64,000 nt of DNA. It comes from Zea mays (Eukaryota > Streptophyta > Magnoliopsida > Poales > Poaceae). A program made the translations under genes and the position numbers. The stretch is from contig NC_050097.1 in assembly GCF_902167145.1 (NCBI RefSeq), positions 147,089,982 through 147,153,981 on the forward strand, in the 5' to 3' direction. This document shows positions 33,601 to 46,447 of the stretch, piece after piece; position 1 is the first letter of the stretch; each line of letters opens with the position of its first letter. The notes beneath the pieces are model-generated. The model was not told the origin of the DNA. It ran no database searches and worked only from the letters and a program-made list of their open reading frames with translations.

Positions 33601-34604
33601 CTAGGCCTTTGCTGGGAAAAGTTTTTCGTCAAGGATTTTATTGGCCAAAGGCAGCTTCTGATGCAGCGGAATTAGTCCAAAAGTGCGAAGGCTGTCAGAA
33701 ATGCGCAAGAGATCAAAAACAGCCTTCGTCTCTGACTCAGTTAATACAACCCACTTGGCCATTGCAAAGGTGGGGCCTTGATTTGTTAGGCCCGCTACCA
33801 CCAGCGCAAGGAAATTTAAAATATGTTGTGGTCGCAGTAGAATATTTTTCCAAGTGGATTGAGGCGAAGCCTTTAGCCACAATAACTTCGGTTACCATTC
33901 AGAAATTTTTCTAGCAGAATATCGTTTGTCGCTTCGGAGTGTCGAAGGCCATTACTATGGATAACGGAACAAAGTTTGATGCCCAAGCTTTTAAAGAGTT
34001 CTATGGACAAATTGGCACGAAGATCCATTTTGCATCGGTTAGGCATCCAGAGTCAAATGGACTTGTCGAAAGAGCTAATGGCATCATAATGATGGGAATA
34101 ATGAAATTAATCTTCAATCAGCCCAGAGGAAAATGGCCAGATGAATTAATTAAAGTGGTGTGGAGCCACAATACAACGACATCAAGGTCAACAGGCTTTA
34201 CACCATTCAAGTTATTATTTGGTGACGAAGCAATAACTCTGGAAGAAGCAAAAGCAGGATCAATAAGAACAGTGGCTTCGGTAGAAGACGAAGCTGATTA
34301 TTCTGTGGACAAAGATGCTATAGAAGGGATCAGGCTTCAGGCTGTGGAAAACATCAATAAATATCAAGCCGAAACAATAAAATGGCGTGATAGAAAGGTT
34401 CGGCTAAAGAATATTAAGCCAGGACATTTGGTGCTTCAGAGAGTGGCCAACCCAGACACAGTAGGCAAGCTACAGCTGAAATGGGAAGGACCTTTTCTAG
34501 TAGTATCTTCATCAAGACCCGGTTCCTACAGATTGAAGGATATGGACGGCAACGACATCCCTAGATCATGGAATGCGGATGAGCTTCGGCGATATTATGT
34601 CTAG
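30657..34604 (+). pseudogene. Tat-lineage pol with gag stub, five in-frame stops
   Basis: Same domain order as 12517-16470, in one frame throughout from ATG 30657 to the TAG at 34604. Stops: TAG 31269-31271, TAG 31464-31466, TAG 31599-31601, TGA 33465-33467, TAG 33912-33914. Aligned with the other copy these are CAG, CAG, CAA, CGT and TGG codons, all explained by C-to-T or G-to-A changes (two changes for the third and fourth). The protease Asp-Thr-Gly reads Asp-Ile-Gly here (near 30942). RT YVDDIIVKS and the integrase DNGTKFD and HPESNGLVERAN blocks are kept. Gag is missing exactly as in copy 1. Confidence 0.95.
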
Positions 34605-34838
34605 CTTGATGTAATTTTTTTCTATTCTTTCTTATGGCACCCTTTTCCTTTCCAAAGGGGGAGAAAGGTTTTTAATGGGGCCACAGCATGTAATTTTTCT
34701 TTTTCTTATTTCAACTCTATAAGAGCAATATCCCCCAAAGATGTAAATGTAAAAGCTGAGAACGCACCATCGAGTGCAAAGGAAAAAGAAAAGAAAACTG
34801 GGAGAAGCTCAAAAGTCGTTCCTAAGGGAATGCAGAGC

Positions 34839-35050
34839 TTACAGCGAAAAATAAACGTTGATTCCGCCGAAGTAAAAGGCGAAGAAGCTCCTAAGGGAGG
34901 CTTACAGCGAAAAATAAACGCTGATTCCGCCGAAGTAAAAGGCGAAGAAGCTCCTAAGGGAGGCTTACAGCGAAAAATAAACGCTGATTCCGTCGAAGTA
35001 AAAGGCGAAGAAGCTCCTAAGGGAGGCTTACAGCGAAAAGTCAGCGCTGA
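34839..35050 (+). repeat. 63 bp tandem repeat, 3+ copies
   Basis: TTACAGCGAAAAATAAACG begins at 34839, 34902 and 34965 and, diverged, at 35028: a 63 bp step. Because 63 is a multiple of three it creates a spurious 21-residue repeat on the minus strand. Homologous to the 80 bp array of copy 1. 35051-35429 is non-coding. Confidence 0.95.
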
Positions 35051-35429
35051 TACACCGAAAAATAAACGGTGAAGCCGAAAAATAAGTGGCAAAAAGATTT
35101 GAGTCATTCCTAAGGGAATGAAGGCTATGATTATGGCTTCGAATATATATTTGGACATTCATTTGCACGATACATTACATCATGACATTTGCATTCATAA
35201 ACATTCATTTAGACATACATAAGATCATTATCATCATATAGAAAAGGCAGATGCTTCGGCTATGAGGATAAAGCTTTGGAGAAAAACAGAAAGAAGAATT
35301 TTTCATGCTTCGTTGTGTACGAAAAGAAGGGAAGGTGTTTTTCGCCTTCGTCTCAAAAAGAAAATTTCGTCCACAGCAAAGCAGATCGTACACGGACAAA
35401 GGGGAAAAGATATATTACAAGCCAGTCTT

Positions 35430-38050
35430 CAATAAAGCAGTAGCTGTGCCCCGAGAAGCTAAGAGGGCACAGAAATCGGCATGCCCAGCGATAACTTCGT
35501 CAAGCGCATCAACTTCGCCCTCAATATATTCAAAGGTTTTTGGCAGGTCTTCAACTTAAGGTGTAACCTTCTCAGAGCTGGCTCCAATTGAGTAAAAGAC
35601 ACCCTTCAGCCGCTGCACGCAACGGTTGCCGAAGTCTAAACATTTATCCTGAAGCTCCTTCAATGATTTCTGCAAATTTGAACTCTTATCAATTTCGGTT
35701 TTGAGATTCGTTTCAAGATTTTTCTTTTCTTGCTCAGATTTTTCTGATTTATGAGTAATTCGCTGTTTAATCTGTCAATTTGGGCTTGATCTTCTACTAG
35801 CGAACCCTCCATAGAGTGGATGACGAAGTCCTTTTTCTCCAAAGCAGCTTCGTGATCTTTGACTTTACTTTCTAGATCTTTAATTGTAGCTTCGTTTTCT
35901 CGTCTTCGAGATCTTGTTGCATCCTCAGCACTTTACTTAGTAATATACTCTGGCAAAACAACCTTCGTCAGAAAACATCTTAATTCAAAAAATAATAAAA
36001 AGTTAAGAGTTTTACCTTAAAATTAGCATAGAACAAGCTACCGGCGACATGTTGTCGCCGGTACCTGCAGAGGTCTGCCTCAATCTTTGGCAGGCCAACA
36101 CTCTTCGAGAAAGTCTTAACGACCTTTGCCTCGGTTCGATTCTGAAGGCATCTCAATTTCCCTTCATTAACTCTGCCAAACAGCAAAGCCCCTGGGTTGT
36201 ACCCACAGGATACAGCATATTTCTTCAGTTCTTCTTTTTCAGTTTCTGATAACTCTTGCCCTAGTATATCTTGAAAATTGAAGTTTTCTTCTTCCAAAGT
36301 ATTTCAATTGGATCTTTTCCTTTCTCAATTGTTGTGTCCACCGCGGCCGCAGTAGCTTCTTCCTCAGCCATTTTTAGAAGCATGTTATCAATATCACCAA
36401 GTGTGGTTTCTAGATCAGAATCTTCGGCGGTTTCGGCTTTGGCACCTTCGGCTTCGGTGGCTTCAGCTTCGGCAGCGCCAGCGTCTTCAGTAATTGGTAT
36501 TTTTGACGCTGATGCCGGTGGCGGTGTCTGATGAATAACATCGGCCACATGGATAATTCTCCGTTTTTTCAGCTTAGCAGGACTTTCCGTTGCCGAAGGC
36601 TCCTTTTCCTTCTGAAAAAGCTTCGTCAGTTGTGGCGCCAGCGGACTTAGCTTGATAGGCAAAGGTTCAGTCATTACCTTTAGAATTTCTTCAACATCGG
36701 CAGCAGAAGGCGTTGCAGGAGCTTCTCCTTCTTGGCCCGACGTTTTTGGTTTCGGGGCTGTAGCTTTCCTTTTCTTTGAAGTAGCTATCTTCGGCTCAGG
36801 GCTCAGCTTTCTTTTCTCAAAAATTTCTTTGTCCTTTTTAGCCAATTTAGTAGCTTCTTTGTCAAGGACGCTGGCAACTCTTTTTCTCTTCTGGCCTTCG
36901 GCACCTCTGCCCAATTGCTCATAGTCAGGATAATCAAAATTCAAGGCATCCATCACCCGATTCATTCTTCGCTTCGGACGAGTACCGAAAGCTGCATTCA
37001 TTAACTGATCTTCTTTCTTAGAATAGTTGCCAAGGATCTCGTTGCACATAACCTCAATTGTGTCCAACCACTCTTGGCAAGGTGCTTTAAAATGTTTTTT
37101 AAACTTGTAATAATAAGGTAGCCGAACAAGCTCTTCTTCTCCCCTTTCAACTTCGGCATTTCCCATTCCTTCAAAGTTGGGAATACTCTGAAGGCTAAGA
37201 ATTCTTGGACCAGATCCCTGGTGCCAATGTGCTCTACAACAACCCGAAATTCGCTCAGTGCAATCTGGCATGGACTATCTGGATACATGACGCATTGGGG
37301 CCTAGTTTCTCCGAAGGTTAAACTCAAAGGGCTCTGAACTAGCTTCTCCTTCTTCTCATCCACTTTGACATAAAACCATTCACTCTTCTAGCCAGCTGGC
37401 CATTTTGTACGATAGCTGATAACCGGATACTTGGCATCTTTCCGATATGCAAAATTGTAGCAGCCGAAATTATCATGTAGCCCATCTTCTCTAGCTTTTG
37501 TCTGGTAATGAAGCTCGTGTGCCCGGCAAAAACCTTCGGCAAGAGGATCTACCTCCTGGCTTTGGAGTGCCCAGATGTAAACACTAAGCCTAACAATGGC
37601 GTTAGGAGTTAACTGATGAAGGTGAATCCCAAATCTCTCTAAAACATCTGCAATCATCCCATGCAGGGGAAATCTTAACCCTGCTTTGAAGAAGCTATTA
37701 AAAACCACCACCTCATCTTTTTCTGGCTTCGGGGTAACTTCCTCTCCGCCGAAGCGGATCAACCCCCTTTTGTCTTCACTAAAATAGCCTAGCTTCAGTA
37801 GCTTAGCCATATCACCTTCGGTAATAGTAGACTTCCCAAACTCTAAGTGGCTGGGTTTAGATGGCGTTGCACCGTACTCATCTTCAAATTCATCTTCTTG
37901 AACATCAGCTTGTTTTGCTTGGGCGACAGATGTACCCCCTGATGTTGCCAGTCCAGACCGCCTCATTGCTTCGGAAATTGGGACCGTTTCAGTGGCTTCG
38001 GTCTCATCTCCCTCACGTTCAACCCTGGCAGTGGAACGCACTCTAGCCAT
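35430..38050 (-). pseudogene. Antisense accessory gene of Grande-like 2, broken
   Basis: ATG at 38050 gives the same M-A-R-V-R-S-T-A-R start as copy 1, and the PF04195-like domain follows. Breaks: TAG at 37388-37390 (TGG in copy 1), a frameshift near 37140, another near 36300, and multiple lesions in the coiled-coil exon (35940-35430). The first intron (AAG|GTAAAACTC...TTTTGCCAG|AGTAT, ~36018-35947) keeps canonical sites like copy 1. Lys/Arg-rich clusters (KKRKATAPK) are kept. A TATA box lies at 38241. Confidence 0.85.
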
Positions 38051-38240
38051 TTGATTATGAACTTCTAGAAGTTTTTTGAAATTAATGACCTTTTTTCTGA
38101 AGCTCTTCTTGTGACAAAGCAGAATCCGAGGTGGTGCTTCGTTTGAGCGCAAGGGTCAAGCTTCGACTATGGTTAAATTCCTGGCAGCAAAACAGTGCAA
38201 TAGCAATGAATGCTGTGGTAACTTCACACCTACTCGTCTG

Positions 38241-38248
38241 TTTATATA
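38241..38248 (-). promoter_or_regulatory. TATA box of the antisense gene, copy 2
   Basis: Minus strand TATATAAA ~190 bases before the ATG at 38050, in the same conserved context as 20398. Confidence 0.6.
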
Positions 38249-38494
38249 GTGCTACAGGTAAGAAGGTGAATCGTCAAGTCTCCTACACCGGACGAACAGT
38301 CGCTCGCACCCACTGTACGGTGGGGCCACAAAACCCAAGAAGGTGAATCCGCATGGTGGGACCACTCCGCGCTCGGAAATTTTATCGTTTCCCGGCAATG
38401 AGCTCAGGGAAGGTGTTTTTCGGACCTTCGGCTTCCCAAAGCCTAAGAGACTTTTTCATGGATCAAGCTCGTTACGAAAAATGATCTAGCACCG

Positions 38495-38506
38495 CGAAGG
38501 GGCTAC
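38495..38506 (+). other. Polypurine tract
   Basis: GCGAAGGGGCTAC directly before the 3' LTR. Confidence 0.85.
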
Positions 38507-39134
38507 TGTTGGGGCCATGCTTCGTCGCTGAAGGTCCTGCACGAAGAAACACCTTCGGCAAATTTGTTTAAACGTAGTGCCGAAGCTACCACTCATGAAG
38601 CTTCGGTACTATAACGTATCTGAAGACGAAGGTTCGAACCAACTTAAAAATGAAATGACTTCTTAGTCCATAAGGGTCTGAGTCATAATTGTAATGTTTT
38701 GTAAGGGGCATGATTGTAATTTCTCACAGGCTGCGTCCTGTGCCTATAAATAGATGAACAGTACTCCTTTACTGTTCACGCAATCCTGTAATCATTGGCG
38801 CATCACACTGGAATTATTGTTCTTCGTCAAGGCAAAGGTATAAATGTACTTGAATATTATGTTTTAATATTTAAGTTTGTATAATAAAATATATGTTTAA
38901 TAATATCTGTCTTTGGTATAAATTTCTTTAATTTTTCATATTCTAGCATTGTTTACATTGTTCTATAGAGCTAATCACGAAGGTAAGACCTTCGTGATAT
39001 TTTGCTTACGGTCTTCGTCCGAAGTTCATTATATCCTAAGGGAGATAATGCTTCAGCGGACGAAGGGCATTAACGTTTAACATTTTATGTCGCCTTGTTC
39101 TTAATTCATAGCATTTGAGAACAAGTCCCCAACA
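38507..39134 (+). repeat. 3' LTR of Grande-like 2, 628 bp
   Basis: TGTTGGGGCC...CCCCAACA followed by attac. Close to the ~620 bp I recall for Grande LTRs. Confidence 0.95.
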
Positions 39135-39491
39135 ATTACCTTTGTGATTTTGTAAGGGTCTTACTAGCTTGGCGACCACTTTTCAAACTTTTGGTCTCTG
39201 CTCCATAGTGGCAAGATGGTCTTCCATACCAGGTCTCCTACCTGGAATGACTTAGCCTTAACTTCTTGTTGTAAGCTTTGGCGACCATGATTTTCTCCTT
39301 CTCTATTTCTCCTAGAGTTATCACTCTCTTGTCCGTCACTTCATCAATATTGTCCATCATTGAATTATAATAATCACTGATAGTTAGATCATTTTGCCTG
39401 GCGAACATGACAACATTTAAGCTTACCTCTACATGCAACACTGCTTCCTGCCCATAAACAAGCTCAAATGGAGATACTTCAGTAGCACGGT
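39135..39491 (-). pseudogene. Gypsy integrase C-terminal region
   Basis: Minus strand A-T-E-V-S-P-F-E-L-V-Y-G-Q-E-A from 39491, then a D-Y-Y-N-S-M-M-D-N-I segment and E-K-E-K-I-M-V-A-K-A-Y. A frame change lies near 39260 and two stops near 39170. It continues into 30014-29901 on one side and 47532-47633 on the other. Confidence 0.85.
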
Positions 39492-40690
39492 TGAAAGGGA
39501 AATAGGGTTTAACCATTTCCTATAAATAATTTTGGTGGTTGAAATGCCCAACACAAATAATTGGACTAACTAGTTTGCTCTAGACTATATATTCCACAGG
39601 TGCATAAAGGTTTAACACAAACCAATAAAAGATCAAAGTTAGGGTTCAAAAAGCAAAGGAGCAAAGGAACTGAAGGGTGCCCTGGTCTGGCGCACCGGAC
39701 TGTGTCCGTTGCACCAAGACCGTACAACTCCAAACTCGCCACCCTCGGGTTTCTCAGGGCTTGGTCCACTATAATTCACCGGACTGTCCGGTGTGCCACC
39801 GGACTGTCCGGTGCACCAGCGGAGCAACGACTACCAGCGCAACGGTCGACTGCAACGGACACCTGCGAACGCTACAGTGTGCGCATAAGTCAGAGCAGCC
39901 ATCAGAGGCGCACCGGTCAGTGAATAGTACCTGTCTGGTGCCGCACCGGACTGTCCGGTGCCACTAGAACACAATGGCTTCAACGGTCGACTGTGCCTGA
40001 ACCCTAACGGTTGGGTGACGTGGCTAGCGCACCGGACATTGTCCGGTGGCGCACCGGACTGTCCGGTGCGCCCATCGACAACAGCCCCTCCCCACGGTTG
40101 GTTGGTGGTTGAGGGCTATAAATACCCCTCAACCATCCCCACTCCAACCATCCAAGCATTCCACACATTACATTCAATACAAGAGCAATAGACTTCACTC
40201 CAAGACACAAATCAAGCGATCGATCCACTCAAAGTCACGAATTCAACTCTAGCGCATTAGGGCTTGTGAGAGGATCACTTGTGTTTCTTGTTGCTCTTGT
40301 TTGCTTGGTTGGCTTTCTTTTCTTTTCTTGTTACTCTCAAGTGCTTTGTAAGTAAGGCAAGAGACACCAATTGTATGGTGGTCCTTGCGGGGTCTAAGTG
40401 ACCCATGAGAAGCAAAGAAGAAAGCTCACTCGGTTTAAGTGACCGTTTGAGAGGGGGAAAGGGTTGAAAGAGACCTGGTATTTGTGACCACCTCAACGGG
40501 GACTAGGTTCTTTAGAACCGAACCTCGGTAAAACAAATCACCGTGTCCATCCGCTTTATTTCTTGGTTGATTTGTTTTTCCCTCTCTCTCGGACTTGACA
40601 TTTGTTCTAACGCTAACCCCGGCTTGTAGTGTGTTTAAAATTGTAAATTTTAGTTTCCGCCTATCCACCCCCCTCTCTAGGCAACTTTCA
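39492..40690 (+). repeat. 5' LTR of Copia C, 1199 bp
   Basis: TGAAAGGGAAATAGGG...GGCAACTTTCA. TATA box CTATAAATA at 40116-40124. Many CCGGAC-N-GTCCGG near-palindromes at 39690-40075. Confidence 0.95.
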
Positions 40691-40704
40691 ATTGGTATCG
40701 GAGT
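40691..40704 (+). other. Primer binding site of Copia C
   Basis: ATTGGTATCGGAGT directly after the LTR. Confidence 0.85.
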
Positions 40705-40739
40705 TCGGTATTTCATTTAGAGTCTAACCACTCGAACTG

Positions 40740-43303
40740 ATGTCGGGAGGATCCGCCAAAAGGGAGATGGAAACCGGCGAGAAGGCCACAAGCCCCGGAA
40801 AGGCTCCATCAAGGGAGTCCGGCGCCAAAGGAAGGGAGGAATCACCTCCCCGCATCAAGTCGCATCGGAGTGGCGACAAGAAGAAAAAGATGAAGAAAGT
40901 GGTCTACTACGAGACCGACTCTGCATCGCCCTCCACCTCCGGCTCCGACGCCGTGTCCGTCACTTCTAGGCGCCATAAGCGCAAGAAGTTTAGTAAGATC
41001 CCCCTACGCTATCCCCGCATTTCTAAACGTGCTCCTTTACTTTCCGTTCCATTAGGCAAACCACCATATTTTGATGGTGAGGATTATTGCATGTGGAGTG
41101 ATAAAATGAGGCATCACCTAACCTCACTCCACGCAAGCATATGGGACATTGTTGAGTTTGGAGCGCAGGTACCTACCGTAGGGGACGAGGGCTACGACTC
41201 GGACGAGGTCGCCCAAGTCCGACACTTTAACTCCCAAGCCACTACTATACTCCTCGCCTCTCTATGTCGGGAGGAGTATAATAAAGTGCAAGGATTAAAG
41301 AGCGCCAAAGAGATTTGGGATGTCCTAAAGACCACGCACAAAGGAGATGAGGTGACCAAGATCACCAAGAGGGAGATGATCGAGGGGGAGCTCGGTCGAT
41401 TCGTTCTTCACCAAAGAGAGGAGCCACAAGCGATGTACAACCGGCTCAAGACCTTAGTCAACCAAGTGCGCAACCTCGGGAGCACAAAATGGGATGACCA
41501 TTAAATGGTCAAGGTTATTCTTAGATCCCTCATATTTCGTAATCCTACTCAAGTTCAATTAATATGTGGTGATCCTAGATATAAGCTAATGTCTCCCGAG
41601 GAGGTAATTGGGAAGTTTGTGAGCTTTGAGTTGATGATCAAAGGCTCCAAACACATCATCGACTTGGAGCAAGGCGGTACCTCCACACCCGAGGTACAAC
41701 CCGTCGCATTCAAAGCGACGAAAGAAAAGAAAGAAGAGTCTACATCAAGTAGGCTCCCCATCGACCCCTCCAAGCTCGACAATGAGGAGATGGCGCTCAT
41801 CATCAAGAGCTTTCGTCAAATCCTCAAGCAAAGGAGGGGAAGGACTACAAACCCCGCTCCAAGAGGGTGTGCTACAAATGTGGTAAGCTCGGTCATTTTA
41901 TCGCTAAATGCCCTATGTCTAGTGATAGTGACAGGGACAACGACAAGAGGGGGAAGAAGAAGGAGAAGAAGAGGTACTACAAGAAGAAGGGCGGCGATGC
42001 CCATGTGTGTCGGGAATGAGACTCCGATGAGAGCTCCATCGACTCCTCCTCCGACGAGGATGCTGCCAACATCGCCATCAACAAGGGTCTTCTCTTCCCC
42101 AACGTCGGCCACAAGTGCCTTATGGCAAAAGACGGCTAAAAGAAGAAGGTACAATCTAGAACCACCCCCAAGTATACTACATCTAGTGATGAGGGTAGTT
42201 CTAGTGATGATGAAGATGATCTACTTACCCTTTTTGCCAACCTTAACATGCAACAAAAAGAAAAAATAAATGAATTGATAGGAGCTATTCATGAGAAGGA
42301 TGAACTCTTGGATAGCCAAGAGGAATTCCTTATTAAGGAAAATAAAAAGCATGTTAAAGTGAAAAATGCTTATGCTCAGGAAGTAGAGAAGAATGAAAAC
42401 TTGACTAAGGAGCTTAGCATTTGCCATGATTCAATTACCAATCTTAGAAATGAAAATGCTAGTTTAATTGCTAAGATTGATAAATTGAATGAAACAATTT
42501 CTAGCCTTAAAACTGAAAATGCTAGTTTTATTTCCAAGGCTAAAGATTTAAATGTTTGCAATGATTCCATTTCCTATCTTAAAGATGAAAATGCAATTAT
42601 AAGTGCTAAGATAGAGGAATTAAAATCTTGCAAACCCTCTACATCTACTGTTGAACATGTTGCTATTTGTACTAGATGTAGAGATATTAATGTTGATGCT
42701 ATAAATGATCACCTTGCTTTAATTAAACAACAAAATGATCATATAGCTCAATTATCTGCAAAAATCAATGAGCATGAAATTGAAAATGAGAAGTTTAAAT
42801 TTGCCAGAAGCATGCTCCATAGTGGGAGACGCCCTGGTATTAAGGTAGGCATTGGTTTCCAACAGGGAAGCAATGTCAAGCTTAATGCCCCTAAAAGATT
42901 ATCTAATTTTGTTAAGGGCAAGGCTCCCATGGCTCATGATAACGAGGGCTATATTTTATATCCTGTTGGTTATTCCGAACACAAAATTAGGAGAATTCAT
43001 GCTAAGAAATCTCATTCTGTTTCTCACCATGCTTTTATGTATAAGAATGAGGCTTCTAGCTCTAGGCAATCAACCCATGTTAAATTGCTTAAAAAGAAAA
43101 CTCCTACTGCATCAAATGATCATAATATTTCATTCAAGACTTTTGATGCTTCTTATGTGCTTACTAACAAATCAGGCAAAATAGTTGCCAAATATGTTGG
43201 GGGCAAAAACAAGGGCTCCAAGACTTGTGTTTGGGTACCCAAGGTGCTTGTTTCTAATGTGAAAGGACCCAAGACCGTTTGGGTACCTAAGAACAGGGCC
43301 TAA
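40740..43303 (+). pseudogene. Copia gag with zinc knuckle and coiled coil, broken
   Basis: ATG at 40740 is the first after the primer site. A basic head, a gag domain (K-P-P-Y-F-D-G-E-D-Y..., UBN2-like) to ~41700, a zinc knuckle C-Y-K-C-G-K-L-G-H-F-I-A-K-C at 41870-41911, an Asp/Ser stretch, a long coiled coil with repeated N-E-N-A-S-L-I units (42250-42800), and a tail ending V-W-V-P-K-N-R-A. Breaks: TAA 41502-41504, a frameshift near 41845, TGA 42017-42019, TAA 42137-42139. The final TAA at 43301-43303 is in the pol frame. A CAG acceptor-like site lies just after it (43315). Confidence 0.9.
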
Positions 43304-46300
43304 ATTATTTTGCAGGTTTATGCATCTGGGGGCTGAAGTTGGATAATTGATAGCGGATGCACGAACCACATGACAGGGGAGAAAAAGATGTTCTCCTCCT
43401 ATGAAAAAAATGAAGATCCCCAACGAGCTATCATATTCGGGGATGGAAATCAAGGTTTGGTCAAAGGACTTGGTAAAATTGCTATATCACCTGACCATTC
43501 CATTTCCAATATTTTTCTTGTAGATTCTTTAGATTACAATTTGCTTTCTGTATCTCAATTATGTAAGATGGGCTACAACTGTCTATTTACGGATATAGGT
43601 GTTACAGTCTTTAGAAGAAGTGATGATTCAGTAGCATTTAAGGGAGTATTAGAGGGTCAGCTATACTTAGTTGATTTTAACAAAGCTAAACTCGATACTT
43701 GCTTAATTGCTAAGACTAATATGGGTTGGCTCTCGCATCGCCGACTAGCCCATGTTGGAATGAAGAATCTTCACAAACTTCTAAAGGGAGAACACATTTT
43801 GGGACTAACCAATGTTTTTTTGAGAAAGACAGGGTTCGTAGCGCATGCCAAGCAGGAAAGAAAGTTGGTGCCCACCATCCACACAAGAACATCATGACAA
43901 CAGACAGACCACTAGAATTACTCCACATGGATCTATTTTCCCCGATTGCTTACATAAGCATCGGCAGGAGTAAGTACTGTCTAGTAATTGTGGATGATTA
44001 TTCTCGCTTCACTTGGGTATTCTTTTACAGGAAAAATCTCAAACCCAAGAGACTTTAAAGGGATTCTTGAGACGGGCTCAAAATAAGTCCGGATTAAGGA
44101 TCAAGAAAATAAGAAGCGATAACGGGATGGAGTTCAAGAACTCTCAAATAGAAGGCTTTCTTGAGGAGGAGGGCATCAAACATGAGTTCTCTTCTCCCTA
44201 CACCCCTCAACAAAATGGTGTAGTGGAGAGGAAGAATAGAACTCTATTGGACATGGTGAGGACCATGCTTGATGAGTACAAGACTCCGGACCAGTTTTGG
44301 GCTGAGGCGATTAACACCTCCTGCTACTCCATCAACTGGCTCTACCTCCACTGAATCCTCAAGAAGACATCATACGAACTCCTTACCGGTAAAAAGCCCA
44401 ATGTTTCATATTTTAGAGTCTTTGGTAGCAAATTCTTTATTCTTGTTAAAAGAGGTAGAAAATCCAAATTTGCTCCTAAGGCTGTAGAAGGCTTTTTACT
44501 TGGTTATGACTCAAACGCAATGGCATATAGAGTCTTCAACAAATCCACTGGATTAGTTGAGGTTTCTTGTGACATTGTGTTTGATGAGACTAATGGCTCT
44601 CAAGTAGAGCAAGTTGATCTTGATGAACTAGATGATGAAGAGGCTCCATGCGTCGCGCTAAGGAACATGTCCATTGGGGATGTGTGCCCTAAGGAATCCA
44701 AAGAGCCTTCACAAGCACAAGATCAACCATCATCTTCCATGCAAGCATCTCCACCAACTCAAGATGAGGAACAGGCTCAAGATGATGAGGATCAAGAGGA
44801 TGAGCCACCTCAAGAGGAGGACAATGATCAAGGGGAAGATGAAGACAAGGAAGATGAGCAAGAACTTCAGAGTCAAAGACCGCCACACCCAAGAGTCCAC
44901 CAAGCAATTCAAAGAGATCACCCCGTCAACTCCATCCTCGGTGACATTCATAAGGGGGTAACCACTAGATATCGAGTTGCTCATTTTTGTGAACATTACT
45001 CTTTTGTGTCCTCTATTGAGCCATATAGGGTGCAGGATGCACTAAAAGATTCGGATTGGGTGCTGGCTATGCAAGAGGAGCTCAACAACTTCACGAAGAA
45101 TGAGGTATGGCATTTAGTTCCACGTCCTAACCATAATATTGTAGGAACCAAGTGCGTATTCCGCAACAAGAAAGATGAGCATGGTGTGGTGACAAGGAAC
45201 AAAGCCCGACTTGTGGCCAAGGGTTATTCACAAGTCGAAGGTTTGGATTTTGGTGAAACTTATGCACCCGTAGCTAGGCTTGAGCCAATTCGTATATTAC
45301 TTGCCTATGCTACTTACCATGGCTTTAAGCTTTATCAAATGGACGTGAAAAGTACCTTCCTCAATGGACCAATCAAGGAAGAGGTCTATGTTGAGCAACC
45401 TCTCGACTTTGAAGATAGTGAGTACCCTAACCATGTTTATAGACTCTCAAAGGCGCTTTATGGGCTCAAGCAAGCCCCAAGAGCATGGTATGAATGCCTA
45501 TGAGATTTTCTTATCACTAATGTCTTCAAAGTCGGTAAAGCCGATCCTACTCTCTTTACTAAAACCATTGCAAAAGATTTGTTTGTATGCCAAATTTATG
45601 TCGATGATATCATATTTGGGTCTACTAACATATCCACTTGTGAAGAGTTTAGTAGGATCATGATTCAAAAATTCGAGATGTCTATGATGGGGGAGTTGAA
45701 GTATTTCCTAGGATTTCAAGTCAAGCAACTCCAAGATGGCACCTTCATCAGCCAAACAAAGTACATTCAAGACATACTTACCAAGTATGGAATGAAGGAT
45801 GTCAAGCCCATCAAGACACCTATGGGAACAAATGGGCATCTCGACCTCGACACGGGAGGTAAGTCCGTAGATCAAAAGGTTTACCGGTCGATGATAGGAT
45901 CTTTACTCTATTTATGTGCATCTCGACTGGATATTATGCTTTCCGTATGCATGTGTGCAAGGTTCCAAGTCGATCCTAAGGAAGTTCACCTTAGGGCCGT
46001 GAAAAGAATCATGAGATATTTAGTTTATACTCCTAAGTTTGGTTTTTGGTACCCCATGGGATCCACTTTTAATTTGATAGGTTATTCAGATGTTGATTGG
46101 GCAGGGTGTAAAATTGATAGGAAGAGCACATCAGGGACTTGTCAGTTTCTGGGGAGATCCCTAGTGTCTTGGGCTTCAAAGAAACAAAACTCAGTAGCTC
46201 TTTCTATCGCCGAAGCCAAGTATATTGCCGAAGGCCATTGCTGTGCGCAATTACTTTGGATGAGGCAAACCCTCAGGGACTATGGCTACAAATTGAGCAA

Positions 46301-46447
46301 AGTCCCTCTCCTATGTGACAATGAGAGTGCAATCCGCATGGCGGATAATCCTGTTGAACACAGCCGCACTAAGCACATAGACATTCGGTATCACTTTTTG
46401 AGGGATCACCAACAAGGGGGGGGGGATATCGAGATTGCTTATATTTC
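43304..46447 (+). pseudogene. Copia pol (PR-INT-RT-RNase H), broken and 3'-truncated
   Basis: Protease with intact W-I-I-D-S-G at 43340-43357, integrase HHCC near 43735-43860 and core with IVDDYSRF, RSDNGMEF and QNGVVERKN, a very acidic linker (44620-44880), RT with Q-M-D-V-K-S and YVDDIIFG (45600), RNase H with CDNESAIRMA (46316). Breaks: TGA 43334-43336, frameshifts near 43815 (T run) and 44030, TGA 44352-44354, TGA 45501-45503. The RNase H C terminus is replaced by LTR sequence at ~46447. Confidence 0.9.

Larger units (their letters stand above)
30015..39134 (+). mobile_element. Grande-like (Tat-lineage Gypsy) retrotransposon 2, gag-less
   Basis: Same architecture as the element at 11900: LTR, primer site, gag stub fused to pol, tandem repeats, antisense gene, polypurine tract, LTR, flanked by attac on both sides. 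Its LTRs have six differences in the first 100 bp plus a 30 bp indel, so it is clearly older. Both strands' genes are broken. Confidence 0.95.

Noticed and set aside
16651..35050. CRISPR-like arrays
   Set aside because: The tandem units at 16651 and 34839 are contiguous without unique spacers and lie in retroelements of a plant genome.
34839..35158. A protein of 21-residue repeats on the minus strand
   Set aside because: The 63 bp DNA repeat is a multiple of three, so any open phase gives a repeat peptide. The 80 bp version in the sister copy destroys the frame.
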